64,000 nucleotides of DNA from Campylobacter volucris. GTDB taxonomy: Bacteria > Campylobacterota > Campylobacteria > Campylobacterales > Campylobacteraceae. Within the stretch, counting starts at the first letter, position 1, and each line of letters starts with the position of its first letter. This document shows, in pieces, positions 9,278 through 16,892 of the stretch. The position numbers and the translations under genes were made by a program. A model generated the notes under the pieces. The model had not been told where the DNA came from and ran no database searches. It saw only the letters and a list, made by a program, of their open reading frames with translations. The DNA is taken from assembly GCF_008011665.1 (NCBI RefSeq), contig NZ_VOWJ01000028.1, positions 62,001-126,000 of the forward strand, given 5' to 3'.

Positions 9278-9900
9278 AAACTCATTTTTTACATGAAAAT
9301 GCAAATTCATCTGAATTGATTTTATTTTTTTCAGGTTTTTGCTCACATTTTAGCCATTTTACACATTTAAAAAGTGATGTAAATGTTTTAATGGTGTATG
9401 ATTATACGAGTTTTGATTGGGAATTTGATCTTCATAAATTTGAAAAAATTACTCTTGTTGGCTTTTCTATGGGGGTTTGTGTGGCAAGTAAAATTTTAAA
9501 AGATATAAATTTTTATAAAAAAATAGCCATAAATGGCACAAATTTACCTATAGATGATGAATTTGGAATTAAAAAAGCCATTTTTAAACTTACGATGAAA
9601 AGATTTGATTTAGAAAATTTCAAACGAAATATATTTGAAGAAAAATTAAATTTAAGTGAAAATTTTTTCTTTAATGATAAGCTTTATTTGAAAAATGAGT
9701 TAAATTTTTTGTATGATTTTTGCACCAAGGATTTAAATGAAAATTTTATTTGGGATAAGGCTTTTTTGAGTAAAAATGATAGAATTTTTCCTTTTGCAAA
9801 TAGTTTGAAATTTTTTAAAGGAAAAACTTGTATTTTAAATGCTCCGCATTTTGTATTTTTTGATTTTAATACTTGGGAAGAGCTTTGCGAACTTTCTTAA
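9274..9900 (+). CDS. bioG: Pimeloyl-ACP methyl ester esterase BioG
   Basis: BioG removes the methyl group from pimeloyl-ACP methyl ester, ending the elongation cycle started by BioC. The 208-residue alpha/beta hydrolase has the nucleophile elbow G-F-S-M-G (serine 65) and the oxyanion region LFFSGFCSH near residue 18, both typical of the BioG (DUF452) family. The start is a TTG at 9274 that overlaps the bioF stop (TTGA), giving MKTHFLHEN. It replaces the BioH esterase of enterics, as usual in epsilonproteobacteria. It overlaps the start of bioC. Confidence 0.92.
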   Translation: MKTHFLHENANSSELILFFSGFCSHFSHFTHLKSDVNVLMVYDYTSFDWEFDLHKFEKITLVGFSMGVCVASKILKDINFYKKIAINGTNLPIDDEFGIKKAIFKLTMKRFDLENFKRNIFEEKLNLSENFFFNDKLYLKNELNFLYDFCTKDLNENFIWDKAFLSKNDRIFPFANSLKFFKGKTCILNAPHFVFFDFNTWEELCELS

Positions 9901-10583
9901 AAGCCAAAAATACTTATAGTGCAAATACTCCTGTACAAAAATTTATGGCTAAAGAGCTTTGTAAAATGCTTATAGAGTATGAATGTAGCTATTTTAATGA
10001 AGTCTTTGAATTTGGTTGTGGGGTGGGAGTTTTTAGCCAAATTTTGCAAGAAAATATACAATTTAAAAAATATTTTTTAAATGATTATTTTTATTTTGAA
10101 AATCCTTGTAAATACAATGAATTTGGTGTTTTTGATATGAATGAACTTAAAAGTCATCATTTTTATAATAAAAAATTTGATCTTATTGCTTCAAATGCTT
10201 GTATGCAGTGGCTAAATATCGATAATGCTTTGGATAATCTTGCAAATATGCTAAATAAAAATGGAATTTTACTTTTTTCTACCTTTGGAGAAAAAAATTT
10301 CACTCAAATTAAGCAAAGCACAAATTTATCACTAGATTATTTTAATTTAGAGCAAATTTGCCAAAAACTTTCAAAAAAATTTAAAATTATAAAAGCAAAT
10401 GAAGATTTAATAAATCTAAAATTTGATCATACTTTAGAGCTTTTTAGGCATTTGAAATTAAGCGGGGTGAATGCTTTGAGTGATAAATTTTTTATAAGCA
10501 AGGTATTTTTAAAAAACTATGAAAAAGAATTTCAAAACACCTTGACTTATCATCCTTTATTTTTTATGTGTCAAAAAAATTAA
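9885..10583 (+). CDS. bioC: Malonyl-ACP O-methyltransferase BioC
   Basis: BioC methylates the free carboxyl of malonyl-ACP with S-adenosylmethionine, letting fatty acid synthesis build a pimeloyl chain. The protein of about 232 residues has the SAM-binding motif EFGCGVGVF near residue 43 and the post-motif segment SNACMQWLNIDNAL that is typical of BioC. No ATG fits. The start is taken as TTG 9885, with GGGAAG upstream at 9875-9880, giving LRTFLKAKNTYS. A TTG at 9873 is an alternative adding four residues. Either way the gene overlaps the end of bioG. It converges with the DUF2971 pseudogene 7 bases downstream. Confidence 0.9.
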   Translation: MRTFLKAKNTYSANTPVQKFMAKELCKMLIEYECSYFNEVFEFGCGVGVFSQILQENIQFKKYFLNDYFYFENPCKYNEFGVFDMNELKSHHFYNKKFDLIASNACMQWLNIDNALDNLANMLNKNGILLFSTFGEKNFTQIKQSTNLSLDYFNLEQICQKLSKKFKIIKANEDLINLKFDHTLELFRHLKLSGVNALSDKFFISKVFLKNYEKEFQNTLTYHPLFFMCQKN

Positions 10584-10590
10584 TTTTTTT

Positions 10591-11199
10591 TCATATTTGC
10601 TTGGATAATAATAAATTTTTATCTTTTAAATCTTGGTTTATTTTTATAATTTTTTCAGCAATATTTTTTACATCATTGTATCGGATATTTTTTCCGAAAG
10701 TAACCTCTATTATCGTAATGGGAATATATTTTTTATTTGAAATAACTCTGTATTCTTTTTCATATTCCCAGCATTTATGTTTGGTAGATAATATCGTATT
10801 TAAATCATTTTTTACCTCTATAAGGGTTATTGTATATTTGTTCTTTATTATTTTCTTTTTTGTATGTCACTTTCTTTGCCGTATCATTTGTAAGTAAAAA
10901 TTTGATTTTTATTCCTTTAGATCCGTTTGCATAATGAGCCCACATAAGCTTTTCATAATCTTTGAGTTGAGTAGAACTAAAAGAGCAAATATGTTTTGTT
11001 TCTTTGAGATTTTTTATATCTTCAAGTTCGCTTTTAGAAATTCCTTTGTGATAAAATAAACCTTCTTCTATGTCGTTAAGCTTTTCAAAACTAGGTGCGT
11101 AAAGACAATTTTTTGTAAAAATTTCCTCCACTTTTTTGGTAAGATATATTGACCTTTGTATTCTTGCAAAGCTCTGAATTTATAAAATTCTTTAGGCAT
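10591..11199 (-). pseudogene. DUF2971 family protein, broken by two single-base frameshifts
   Basis: On the minus strand a gene starts at ATG 11199 (MPKEFYKFRALQEYKGQY), overlapping the tcdA stop. It leaves frame at an A6 run (11132-11137), continues in a second frame (VEEIFTKNCLYAPSFEKLND, then LMWAHYANGSKGIKIKF), and is thrown out again at another A6 run near 10807-10812. The third frame reads NTILSTKHKCWEYEKEYRVIS and stops at 10591. One missing base at the first site and one extra base at the second would restore a product of about 202 residues. The cues W-x-H-Y-A-x-G-x-K-G-I and KHKCWEYEKEYR are characteristic of DUF2971. Members of this family have been linked to abortive infection and stress, but the function is unsettled. 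Confidence 0.75.
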
Positions 11200-11848
11200 T
11201 TTTTTTCTCAATCACTTTCCTTAAAGCTAAAGAAGCTAAAGCAAGTCCAAAAGAGGCTGTCACACCCATAAATGAGCCAAGATCTTTACAATGAGCTTCT
11301 TCATCTGAAAATACTACATCAAAATTTCCTTTAAAGCCTGATTTTCTAAGCTCATAACGGAATTTTTTTGCTAATGCATCTCCGTAAGTTTTAAATATAC
11401 TTGTGGTTTTTATGCGAGTTGGATCAAGTTTTCTTGCTCCGCCTGTTGATGAGATAAAAATTTGTTTTTTAAAGTCTATTTTATTCACCAAAGCAACTTT
11501 AGCAGGTATATCATCGATTGCATCTATGATAAGATCAAAATTTTTTAAATCAAAAGTTTTTAAAAACTCATCATCTATTTTGCTTACTATGCCTTTTGCA
11601 TTATAAATTTTTTCAAAGACTTTAGCTTTTTCTTCGTCTATATTTTCGCTATGAAGTTGGCGGTTTTGATTTGTTGTTTCAAATTTGTCAGCATCTATTA
11701 GTGTCAAATCTTTAAAGCCACTTCTAAAAAGCGTATCAACACAAATTCCACCAACTCCACCAAGTCCGCAAACTAAAACTTTGGTATTTTGGATTTTTTT
11801 AAAATTTTCTTCATTTATAAGCCATTTTATACGAGTGTATCTATCCAT
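11192..11848 (-). CDS. tcdA: tRNA threonylcarbamoyladenosine dehydratase (ThiF/MoeB-like)
   Basis: TcdA is an E1-like enzyme that uses ATP to cyclise t6A in tRNA to ct6A. The 218-residue protein has the nucleotide motif CGLGGVGG (residues 27-34), the segment DADKFETTNQNRQ, and DAIDDIPAK, all shared with ThiF/MoeB/TcdA proteins. The features that favour TcdA over MoeB are the DPTRIK motif near residue 143, the SIFKTYGDALAKKFR segment, and the VVFSDE motif. A rhodanese domain and catalytic E1 cysteine pairs of MoeB type are absent. It overlaps the surE stop by 8 bases and is in the same operon. A C. jejuni counterpart sits at the same place. Confidence 0.88.
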   Translation of the reverse strand: MDRYTRIKWLINEENFKKIQNTKVLVCGLGGVGGICVDTLFRSGFKDLTLIDADKFETTNQNRQLHSENIDEEKAKVFEKIYNAKGIVSKIDDEFLKTFDLKNFDLIIDAIDDIPAKVALVNKIDFKKQIFISSTGGARKLDPTRIKTTSIFKTYGDALAKKFRYELRKSGFKGNFDVVFSDEEAHCKDLGSFMGVTASFGLALASLALRKVIEKKNA

Positions 11849-12614
11849 TTTTTATCCATCTTTTGAGATTTTTCATTTGTTTATAAGCTGTTAAATCAAG
11901 CATTATAGGTGTTATGGTAGCATAACCTTGTTTTAAAAGTGCAATGTCTGATTTTTTTTCATCTTCATGATCAAGATTAGCAGCAGCTAACCAATAATAC
12001 TCAACACCTCTTGGGTTGATATTAGAGTGAGCTTCATAGCTATAAATTCTTTTACCTGCTTTGCAAATTTTTACACCTTTGAAGTTAGTTTTTGAAGATG
12101 GAAAATTGATATTTAAAAATTCTTTTTTGTCTAAAGGAAACCCTTTTTTTAAAATTTTTTTTACGATTTTTTTGGTTATATTAAGAGCGAGTTTGAAATT
12201 TAATTCTTTTTGATCATCTTGATAAAATTGTGATAAAGCAATAGCAGGAATGCCATGCAATACCGCTTCCATAGCACCTGCACAAGTTCCTGAATAAGTG
12301 ATATCTTCTCCTACATTTGCACCTTTGTTTATACCACTGATGATAAGATCTGGAAGGTGGTTTTTATATAAAGCATGTAAAGCTAAATACACACAATCTG
12401 CTGGTGTGCCATCTTCAAGCTTGTAAAATCTTTTTTTTACTTTTTGAAATCGTAAAGGTTTTGTTAGAGTTATAGAATGCGAACAAGCTGATTTTTCATT
12501 TGCTGGAGCAACTATGGTAATTTCAGCCTTAAAATGTTTTTTGAGCATTTTGGCTAGTTTTATCAAGCCTTTACTTTCATATCCATCATCATTAGTTAGT
12601 AAAATTCTTTTCAT
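11841..12614 (-). CDS. surE: 5'/3'-nucleotidase SurE
   Basis: SurE is a metal-dependent phosphatase acting on nucleoside monophosphates and short polyphosphates, in stationary-phase survival and damage repair. The 257-residue protein has the metal motif LLTNDDGYESKG at the N-terminus (N8, D9, D10), APANEKSACSHSITL, ISGINKGANVGEDITYSGTCAGAMEA, and DGTPADCVYLA. Together these are diagnostic. Length is normal. It leads the minus-strand operon surE-tcdA-DUF2971 and is divergent from peb3, with a 99-base AT-rich gap carrying both promoters. Confidence 0.97.
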   Translation of the reverse strand: MKRILLTNDDGYESKGLIKLAKMLKKHFKAEITIVAPANEKSACSHSITLTKPLRFQKVKKRFYKLEDGTPADCVYLALHALYKNHLPDLIISGINKGANVGEDITYSGTCAGAMEAVLHGIPAIALSQFYQDDQKELNFKLALNITKKIVKKILKKGFPLDKKEFLNINFPSSKTNFKGVKICKAGKRIYSYEAHSNINPRGVEYYWLAAANLDHEDEKKSDIALLKQGYATITPIMLDLTAYKQMKNLKRWIKNG

Positions 12615-12713
12615 ATTTTTCCTAATTTTTTGTGAAATTATATCTATATTTTTAATTATTTATTTGCAAATATTTTTTATTATTATTTTATATTTTATTT
12701 TTAAGGAAGATAA

Positions 12714-13463
12714 ATGAAAAAAATATTAAGTTTATTTGGTATTTGTGCTATTTTTGCGAGTATGTCTTTTGCTGATATAAATATGTATGGTCCTGGTGGC
12801 CCACATTTTGCATTAAAAGAAGTTGCTAAAGTATATGAAGATAAAACTGGTATTAAGATAAATGTAAATTTCGGTCCACAAGCTACTTGGTTTGAAAAGG
12901 CTAAAAAAGATGCTGATATTTTATTTGGTGCTTCTGATCAATCAGCCTTAGCAATAACTACTGATTTTGATAGTTTTGATCCTAAAAAAATTCAGCCATT
13001 GTATTTTAGAGAAGCTGTGATACTAACTCAAAAAGGCAATCCTTTAAAAATTAAAGGTTTAAAAGATCTTGCTAATAAAAATGTAAAGGTGGTTGTTCCT
13101 GAAGGTGCTGGTAAAAGCAATACTTCTGGTACAGGTGTTTGGGAAGATATGATAGGTAGAACTAAAAATATCGACACAATAAAAAAATTTAGAAACAATA
13201 TAGTAGCTTTTGCTCCAAATAGCGGTGGTGCTAAAAAATTATTTTTAGAGCAAAAAGCTGATGCTTGGATTACTTGGAGTGATTGGGTTAAGGCAAATCC
13301 TGATTTTGGTGATGCAGTTAGTATAGAAAAAGATTTAGTGGTGTATAGAACTATCAATGTGGTTGCAAAAAATAATTCCGATAAACAAACACAAGATTTT
13401 ATAAAATTTTTACAAACAGATGATGCGTATAAAATTTTTAAAAAATATGGCTATAGCAAATAA
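12714..13463 (+). CDS. peb3: PEB3 / AcfC-like periplasmic binding protein
   Basis: This 249-residue exported protein (signal peptide 1-20, cut after SMSFA) closely resembles the C. jejuni major antigen PEB3, a dimeric solute-binding protein of the AcfC family that binds citrate or 3-phosphoglycerate. Shared landmarks are YGPGGPHFALKEVA, NFGPQATWFEKAKKDADI, LFGASDQSALAI, and the ligand loop PEGAGKSNTSGTGVWEDM. The C. jejuni protein is N-glycosylated at a D-F-N-V-S sequon. Here the equivalent segment reads DFDSFDPKK, and no D/E-x-N-x-S/T site is present anywhere in the protein. It is a single gene with AAGGAAG before the ATG and no transporter partner beside it. Confidence 0.93.
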   Translation: MKKILSLFGICAIFASMSFADINMYGPGGPHFALKEVAKVYEDKTGIKINVNFGPQATWFEKAKKDADILFGASDQSALAITTDFDSFDPKKIQPLYFREAVILTQKGNPLKIKGLKDLANKNVKVVVPEGAGKSNTSGTGVWEDMIGRTKNIDTIKKFRNNIVAFAPNSGGAKKLFLEQKADAWITWSDWVKANPDFGDAVSIEKDLVVYRTINVVAKNNSDKQTQDFIKFLQTDDAYKIFKKYGYSK

Positions 13464-13498
13464 TATAAAATAATTTTTTATATAAAAAGCAATTTTTG

Positions 13499-13536
13499 TA
13501 TAATACCTTGTTATAAAAATTATAAAAGGTATTATA
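13499..13536 (+). promoter_or_regulatory. Inverted repeat spanning -10 box and ribosome binding site of pepE
   Basis: TATAATACCTT (13499-13509) is the exact reverse complement of AAGGTATTATA (13526-13536). The right arm holds the Shine-Dalgarno AAGG and the first base of the ATG. The left arm begins with a perfect TATAAT, so if that is the -10 box the left arm is not transcribed and the repeat would act as a DNA operator. The 16-base spacer itself contains two TTATAA words around AAA. Confidence 0.55.
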
Positions 13537-14240
13537 TGTTAAAACTTCTACTTTTTAGTGCTTCTGGCTATAAAGATAGCCCGTATTTAAGCCATACTAT
13601 CGAATTTATAGATACATTTTTAAAAGAAAATACAGCGATTGATGAAGATATACTTTTTATACCTTATGCAGGTGTTAGAAGAAGCTATGATGCTTATGAA
13701 GCTAAGGTAAAAGATGGTTTAAAGAAAGACAATATAAAGTCTTTGCACCATTTTAGTGATAAAAAAGAAGCTATTTTAAATGCTAAGGTTTTTTTAGTGG
13801 GTGGTGGAAATAGCTTTATGTTATTATCTAAACTTTATGAGTATGATTTACTAGAAGTGTTAAAAGAGCGTATTATAAACGGAGCTTGTTATATAGGTTG
13901 GAGTGCAGGGTCTAACATAGCAGGAAAAAGTATAATGACTACCAATGATATGCCTATAATTATGCCAAAAAGTTTTGATAGTTTAGGCGTTTTCAAACAT
14001 CAAATCAACCCACATTTTATAAGCGGTAAAATTTCTGGACATAATGGAGAAAGTAGAGAAGAACGCTTGGAAGAATTTTTAATCACTAATCCTAAAGATA
14101 TAGTATATGCCATTCCTGAAGGTTCTGCTTTAAAAATACAAGGGGATATTTTAAAAATCGTAGGTCATCATGATATTTTAAAAATACAATATCCTTTTGA
14201 GATTGAATACTTAAAAATCAATTGTGAATATAAAATTTAA
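13536..14240 (+). CDS. pepE: Peptidase E (alpha-aspartyl dipeptidase)
   Basis: PepE (peptidase family S51) cleaves dipeptides with N-terminal aspartate in the cytoplasm, releasing aspartate. The 234-residue protein has the nucleophile elbow GWSAGSN with serine 123, an aspartate at 138 (TTNDMPI) and a histidine at 160 (INPHF). These match the Salmonella triad Ser120-Asp135-His157 with a constant shift of three. LVGGGNSFMLL near residue 87 is also typical. The gene is 9 bases from a dcuC-like C4-dicarboxylate carrier gene in the same direction. That suggests one unit: peptide-derived aspartate is freed and either used or exchanged as fumarate or succinate. Confidence 0.93.
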   Translation: MLKLLLFSASGYKDSPYLSHTIEFIDTFLKENTAIDEDILFIPYAGVRRSYDAYEAKVKDGLKKDNIKSLHHFSDKKEAILNAKVFLVGGGNSFMLLSKLYEYDLLEVLKERIINGACYIGWSAGSNIAGKSIMTTNDMPIIMPKSFDSLGVFKHQINPHFISGKISGHNGESREERLEEFLITNPKDIVYAIPEGSALKIQGDILKIVGHHDILKIQYPFEIEYLKINCEYKI

Positions 14241-14249
14241 AGGAAATAA

Positions 14250-15542
14250 ATGCAAACTTTATATCTTTTAATTGCTATTTTAGGTGTTATTGCTGTGGTG
14301 TATTTGCTGATAAAAAAAGTAGAAACTAAAACAGCATTAATTGGAGTGGGATTTATCTTGTGTTTGCTCTCTTTAAAACCTATAGAAGCTTTGAGTGCTT
14401 TTACTCATGCTATGGTTCAACCTGCTTTGATTAAAGCAATTTGTGCAAGTATGGGTTTTGCTTTTGTGATGAAGGTGACAAAATGCGATAAACATTTGGT
14501 AAAGCTTTTAACAGCACCTTTAAAAAATGTAGGATTTTTCTTAATCCCACTTGCTTTTATGGTAACTTTTTTTATTGCCATTGCTATACCTTCGGCTGCT
14601 GGGTGTTCGGCTGCTGTGGGAGCTACTTTGATACCGCTTTTAATGGCTTCAGGTGTAAGACCTGCTATGGCAGCTGCTACTGTTCTTTGTGGAACTATAG
14701 GTGGTATTTTGAGTCCTGGGGTTTCACATACAGCTTTGATTTCTGAAATTTCTGGTAAAAATATACAAGAAATAATCTTAGTACAAACTCCAAATGCTCT
14801 AACCGCAGGAGTTATAGTGATGATTTCTTTGATGATTATGGCTTTGATTTTTAAAGATTATCAAAAAGGTAAAGTATTTGAAGTAACAAATCAAAATGTA
14901 AAAGAAGAAAGTATAGAAAAAGTCAATATTTTATACGCTTTAATGCCTTTGGTGCCTTTAGCGATTTTGATAATAGGTGCAAGTCCTTTGCATACGCATG
15001 AATTTTTATTTTGGACTTCTAAAATAGGCGTAGCCGAAGCTATGCTTTTAGGATCGATTGTAGCTGTGGTTATAACTTGGAGTAAGCCTGATACAATTTC
15101 AAAAGAATTTTTTAATGGCATGGGAAAATCTTATGCTGAAATTATTGGTATTATTATAGCAGCGAGTGTTTTTGTGGCTGGTCTTAAAGCGTGTGGTGTG
15201 GTAGATATGATTATAGAATGGCTAAAAAATGAGCAACATTATGTGCGTTTTGGTGGAACTTTTATACCATTTTTAATGGCTATGATCACAGGAAGCGGAG
15301 ATGCTGCTGCTATGGCTTTTAATAAAGCGGTGACAATCTATGCTCAAGATCTTGGGTTTGATCAAGTTAAACTTGGTACAGCTGTAGCGATGTCTGCTGT
15401 GCTTGGAAGATATGTTTCTCCTATTTTAGGAGCTTGCATTATCGTTTCAGCTATTGCTGGAGTTAGTCCTTTAGAGATTGTCAAAAGAACAGCTTTAGGA
15501 TGTGTGATTTCAGTTGTGGTAATTGCGTTTGTATTATTATAA
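14250..15542 (+). CDS. dcuC: DcuC-family C4-dicarboxylate carrier
   Basis: This 430-residue inner-membrane protein has about 11-12 hydrophobic segments. It matches the DcuC family in its conserved C-terminal signatures: MITGSGDAAAMAF, LGRYVSPILGACI and SPLEIVKRTALGC. An earlier conserved segment is SPGVSHTALISEI. DcuC-type carriers move succinate, fumarate or aspartate, mostly as exporters or exchangers under low oxygen. RBS AAAGGAAA precedes the ATG. The pairing with pepE supports an aspartate or fumarate-related substrate, although the exact ligand is inferred. A strong terminator overlaps the stop. Confidence 0.85.
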   Translation: MQTLYLLIAILGVIAVVYLLIKKVETKTALIGVGFILCLLSLKPIEALSAFTHAMVQPALIKAICASMGFAFVMKVTKCDKHLVKLLTAPLKNVGFFLIPLAFMVTFFIAIAIPSAAGCSAAVGATLIPLLMASGVRPAMAAATVLCGTIGGILSPGVSHTALISEISGKNIQEIILVQTPNALTAGVIVMISLMIMALIFKDYQKGKVFEVTNQNVKEESIEKVNILYALMPLVPLAILIIGASPLHTHEFLFWTSKIGVAEAMLLGSIVAVVITWSKPDTISKEFFNGMGKSYAEIIGIIIAASVFVAGLKACGVVDMIIEWLKNEQHYVRFGGTFIPFLMAMITGSGDAAAMAFNKAVTIYAQDLGFDQVKLGTAVAMSAVLGRYVSPILGACIIVSAIAGVSPLEIVKRTALGCVISVVVIAFVLL

Positions 15543-15567
15543 GTTTAAGCTTTTCAAGCTTAAACTT
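15541..15567. terminator. Bidirectional terminator between dcuC and pepT
   Basis: AAGTTTAAGCTT (15541-15552) pairs perfectly with AAGCTTAAACTT (15556-15567) around a TTC loop. It overlaps the stop codons of both convergent genes (dcuC stop 15540-15542, pepT stop 15560-15562), so it can end transcription from both sides. Confidence 0.85.
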
Positions 15568-16792
15568 CTTTAGCTGCTAGTATGATAATTTCTTGTATAA
15601 CTTTACTAGCAGCTTTTAAAGAATTTACTGGCAAATATTCATAAATAGAGTGAAAATTATGCGCTCCTGTAAAAATATTTGGACAAGGTAAGCCTTTTTC
15701 AGATAATACTGCTCCATCATATCCACCACGCATAGGAATGATTTTAGTTTTTATGTTTAAATTTTCATAAGCTTGTAATGCAAGTTTTATAGGTAAAGAA
15801 TCCGTGCTTTTTAAGGAATTAAATACATTTTTATATCTATTGCTTAATTTTATATTTATTCTTTCTTCTCCATAAAGAGTTTTAAAACCATCGCATAAAT
15901 TTTGTAAAAATTGCATTCTTTGAGTGTATTTTTCATCATCAAATTCTCTAACATCTATTTTTAATATAGTTTTAGCACTATTTCCTTTTAAATCTTTTAC
16001 CCAAAAATACCCTTCTTTATTTTCTGTATATTCTGGAGCTTCACCATTTGGAAGCAATGATATAAATTTATGAGCTAGTATTAAAGAATTTATTAGTTTT
16101 CCTTTAGCACTCATAGGATGGGCTGATTTACCTATAAATTCGACTTCGCAATCACCTGCATTCCAATTTTCATATATAAACTCACCTATTTCACAACAAT
16201 CTAAACAATATCCAAAATCAGCATCTATCTCTTTTACATCAAAAGCTTTAGCACCTCTTAAACCTTGTTCTTCATCTGGTAAAAAGCAAGCATAAATATC
16301 GCCATGTTTAATATCAGGATTTTTTACAAAAAATTCTAACATATCCATTATAGCTGCAATTGCGGCTTTATCATCAGCTCCTAGTAAGCTTGTGCCATCT
16401 GTGTGGATAATATCACCATTTATATAATTTTTAAGTTCTTTAAATTCATCTTCTTTTAGATATAAATTTAAATCTTTGTTTAGACAAATATCTCCGCCTT
16501 TATAATGTGTAATTTGAGCTTTGGTATCATTTGTTTGCTCCATACTTGTATCTAAATGTGCAAAAAAAGCTATTTTGGGAGCATTTGGAGTATTTGCTGG
16601 TAAAAGAGCTGTTGTGATGGTATTTTCTCTTCTTTTTATGTCCTTTAAGCCTAATTCTTGTAGTTCTTTTTCAAGTAATTTTGCAAGATCTGTTTGGTTT
16701 GGGCTTGATGGCATTATGCCTTTGGCTCCATTTTCTCTACTTGTGGTAGTGTTTATTTTTGTGTAGTTTATAAATCTTTCAACTATATCCAT
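15560..16792 (-). CDS. pepT: Peptidase T (tripeptide aminopeptidase)
   Basis: PepT is a cytoplasmic dizinc M20 peptidase that removes the N-terminal residue of tripeptides. The 410-residue protein keeps the metal ligands in order: H79 and D81 (FFAHLDTS), D140 or D141 (LLGADDKAA), E174-E175 (LPDEEQGLRG) with the first as general base, an aspartate in the DCCEIGE region, and a C-terminal histidine in GAHNFHSIYEY. Length and order match E. coli PepT. It converges with the pepE-dcuC pair and is divergent from cdtA, extending the peptide-use theme of this segment. C. jejuni lacks a pepT at the equivalent location. Confidence 0.95.
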   Translation of the reverse strand: MDIVERFINYTKINTTTSRENGAKGIMPSSPNQTDLAKLLEKELQELGLKDIKRRENTITTALLPANTPNAPKIAFFAHLDTSMEQTNDTKAQITHYKGGDICLNKDLNLYLKEDEFKELKNYINGDIIHTDGTSLLGADDKAAIAAIMDMLEFFVKNPDIKHGDIYACFLPDEEQGLRGAKAFDVKEIDADFGYCLDCCEIGEFIYENWNAGDCEVEFIGKSAHPMSAKGKLINSLILAHKFISLLPNGEAPEYTENKEGYFWVKDLKGNSAKTILKIDVREFDDEKYTQRMQFLQNLCDGFKTLYGEERINIKLSNRYKNVFNSLKSTDSLPIKLALQAYENLNIKTKIIPMRGGYDGAVLSEKGLPCPNIFTGAHNFHSIYEYLPVNSLKAASKVIQEIIILAAKEV

Positions 16793-16854
16793 ATTTTTCC
16801 TTTAATTTTTGTTTAACATAATGATATTTAACTTTGTTTTATATTTTTATAAAA

Positions 16855-16860
16855 TATAAT
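16855..16860 (+). promoter_or_regulatory. -10 box for the cdtABC operon
   Basis: TATAAT at 16855-16860 lies 32 bases before the cdtA start in the divergent space with pepT. A strong AAGGAG (16881-16886) follows. An out-of-frame ATG at 16889 precedes the true one at 16893. Confidence 0.55.
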
Positions 16861-16892
16861 ATTATTCTTAAGTAACAATAAGGAGAAAATGA

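Noticed and set aside
10568..10897. Plus-strand 109-residue hydrophobic reading frame
   Set aside because: It is the mirror of the DUF2971 gene on the other strand. The minus strand reads recognisable family motifs here, and the plus frame is only phenylalanine-rich noise from AT-rich DNA.
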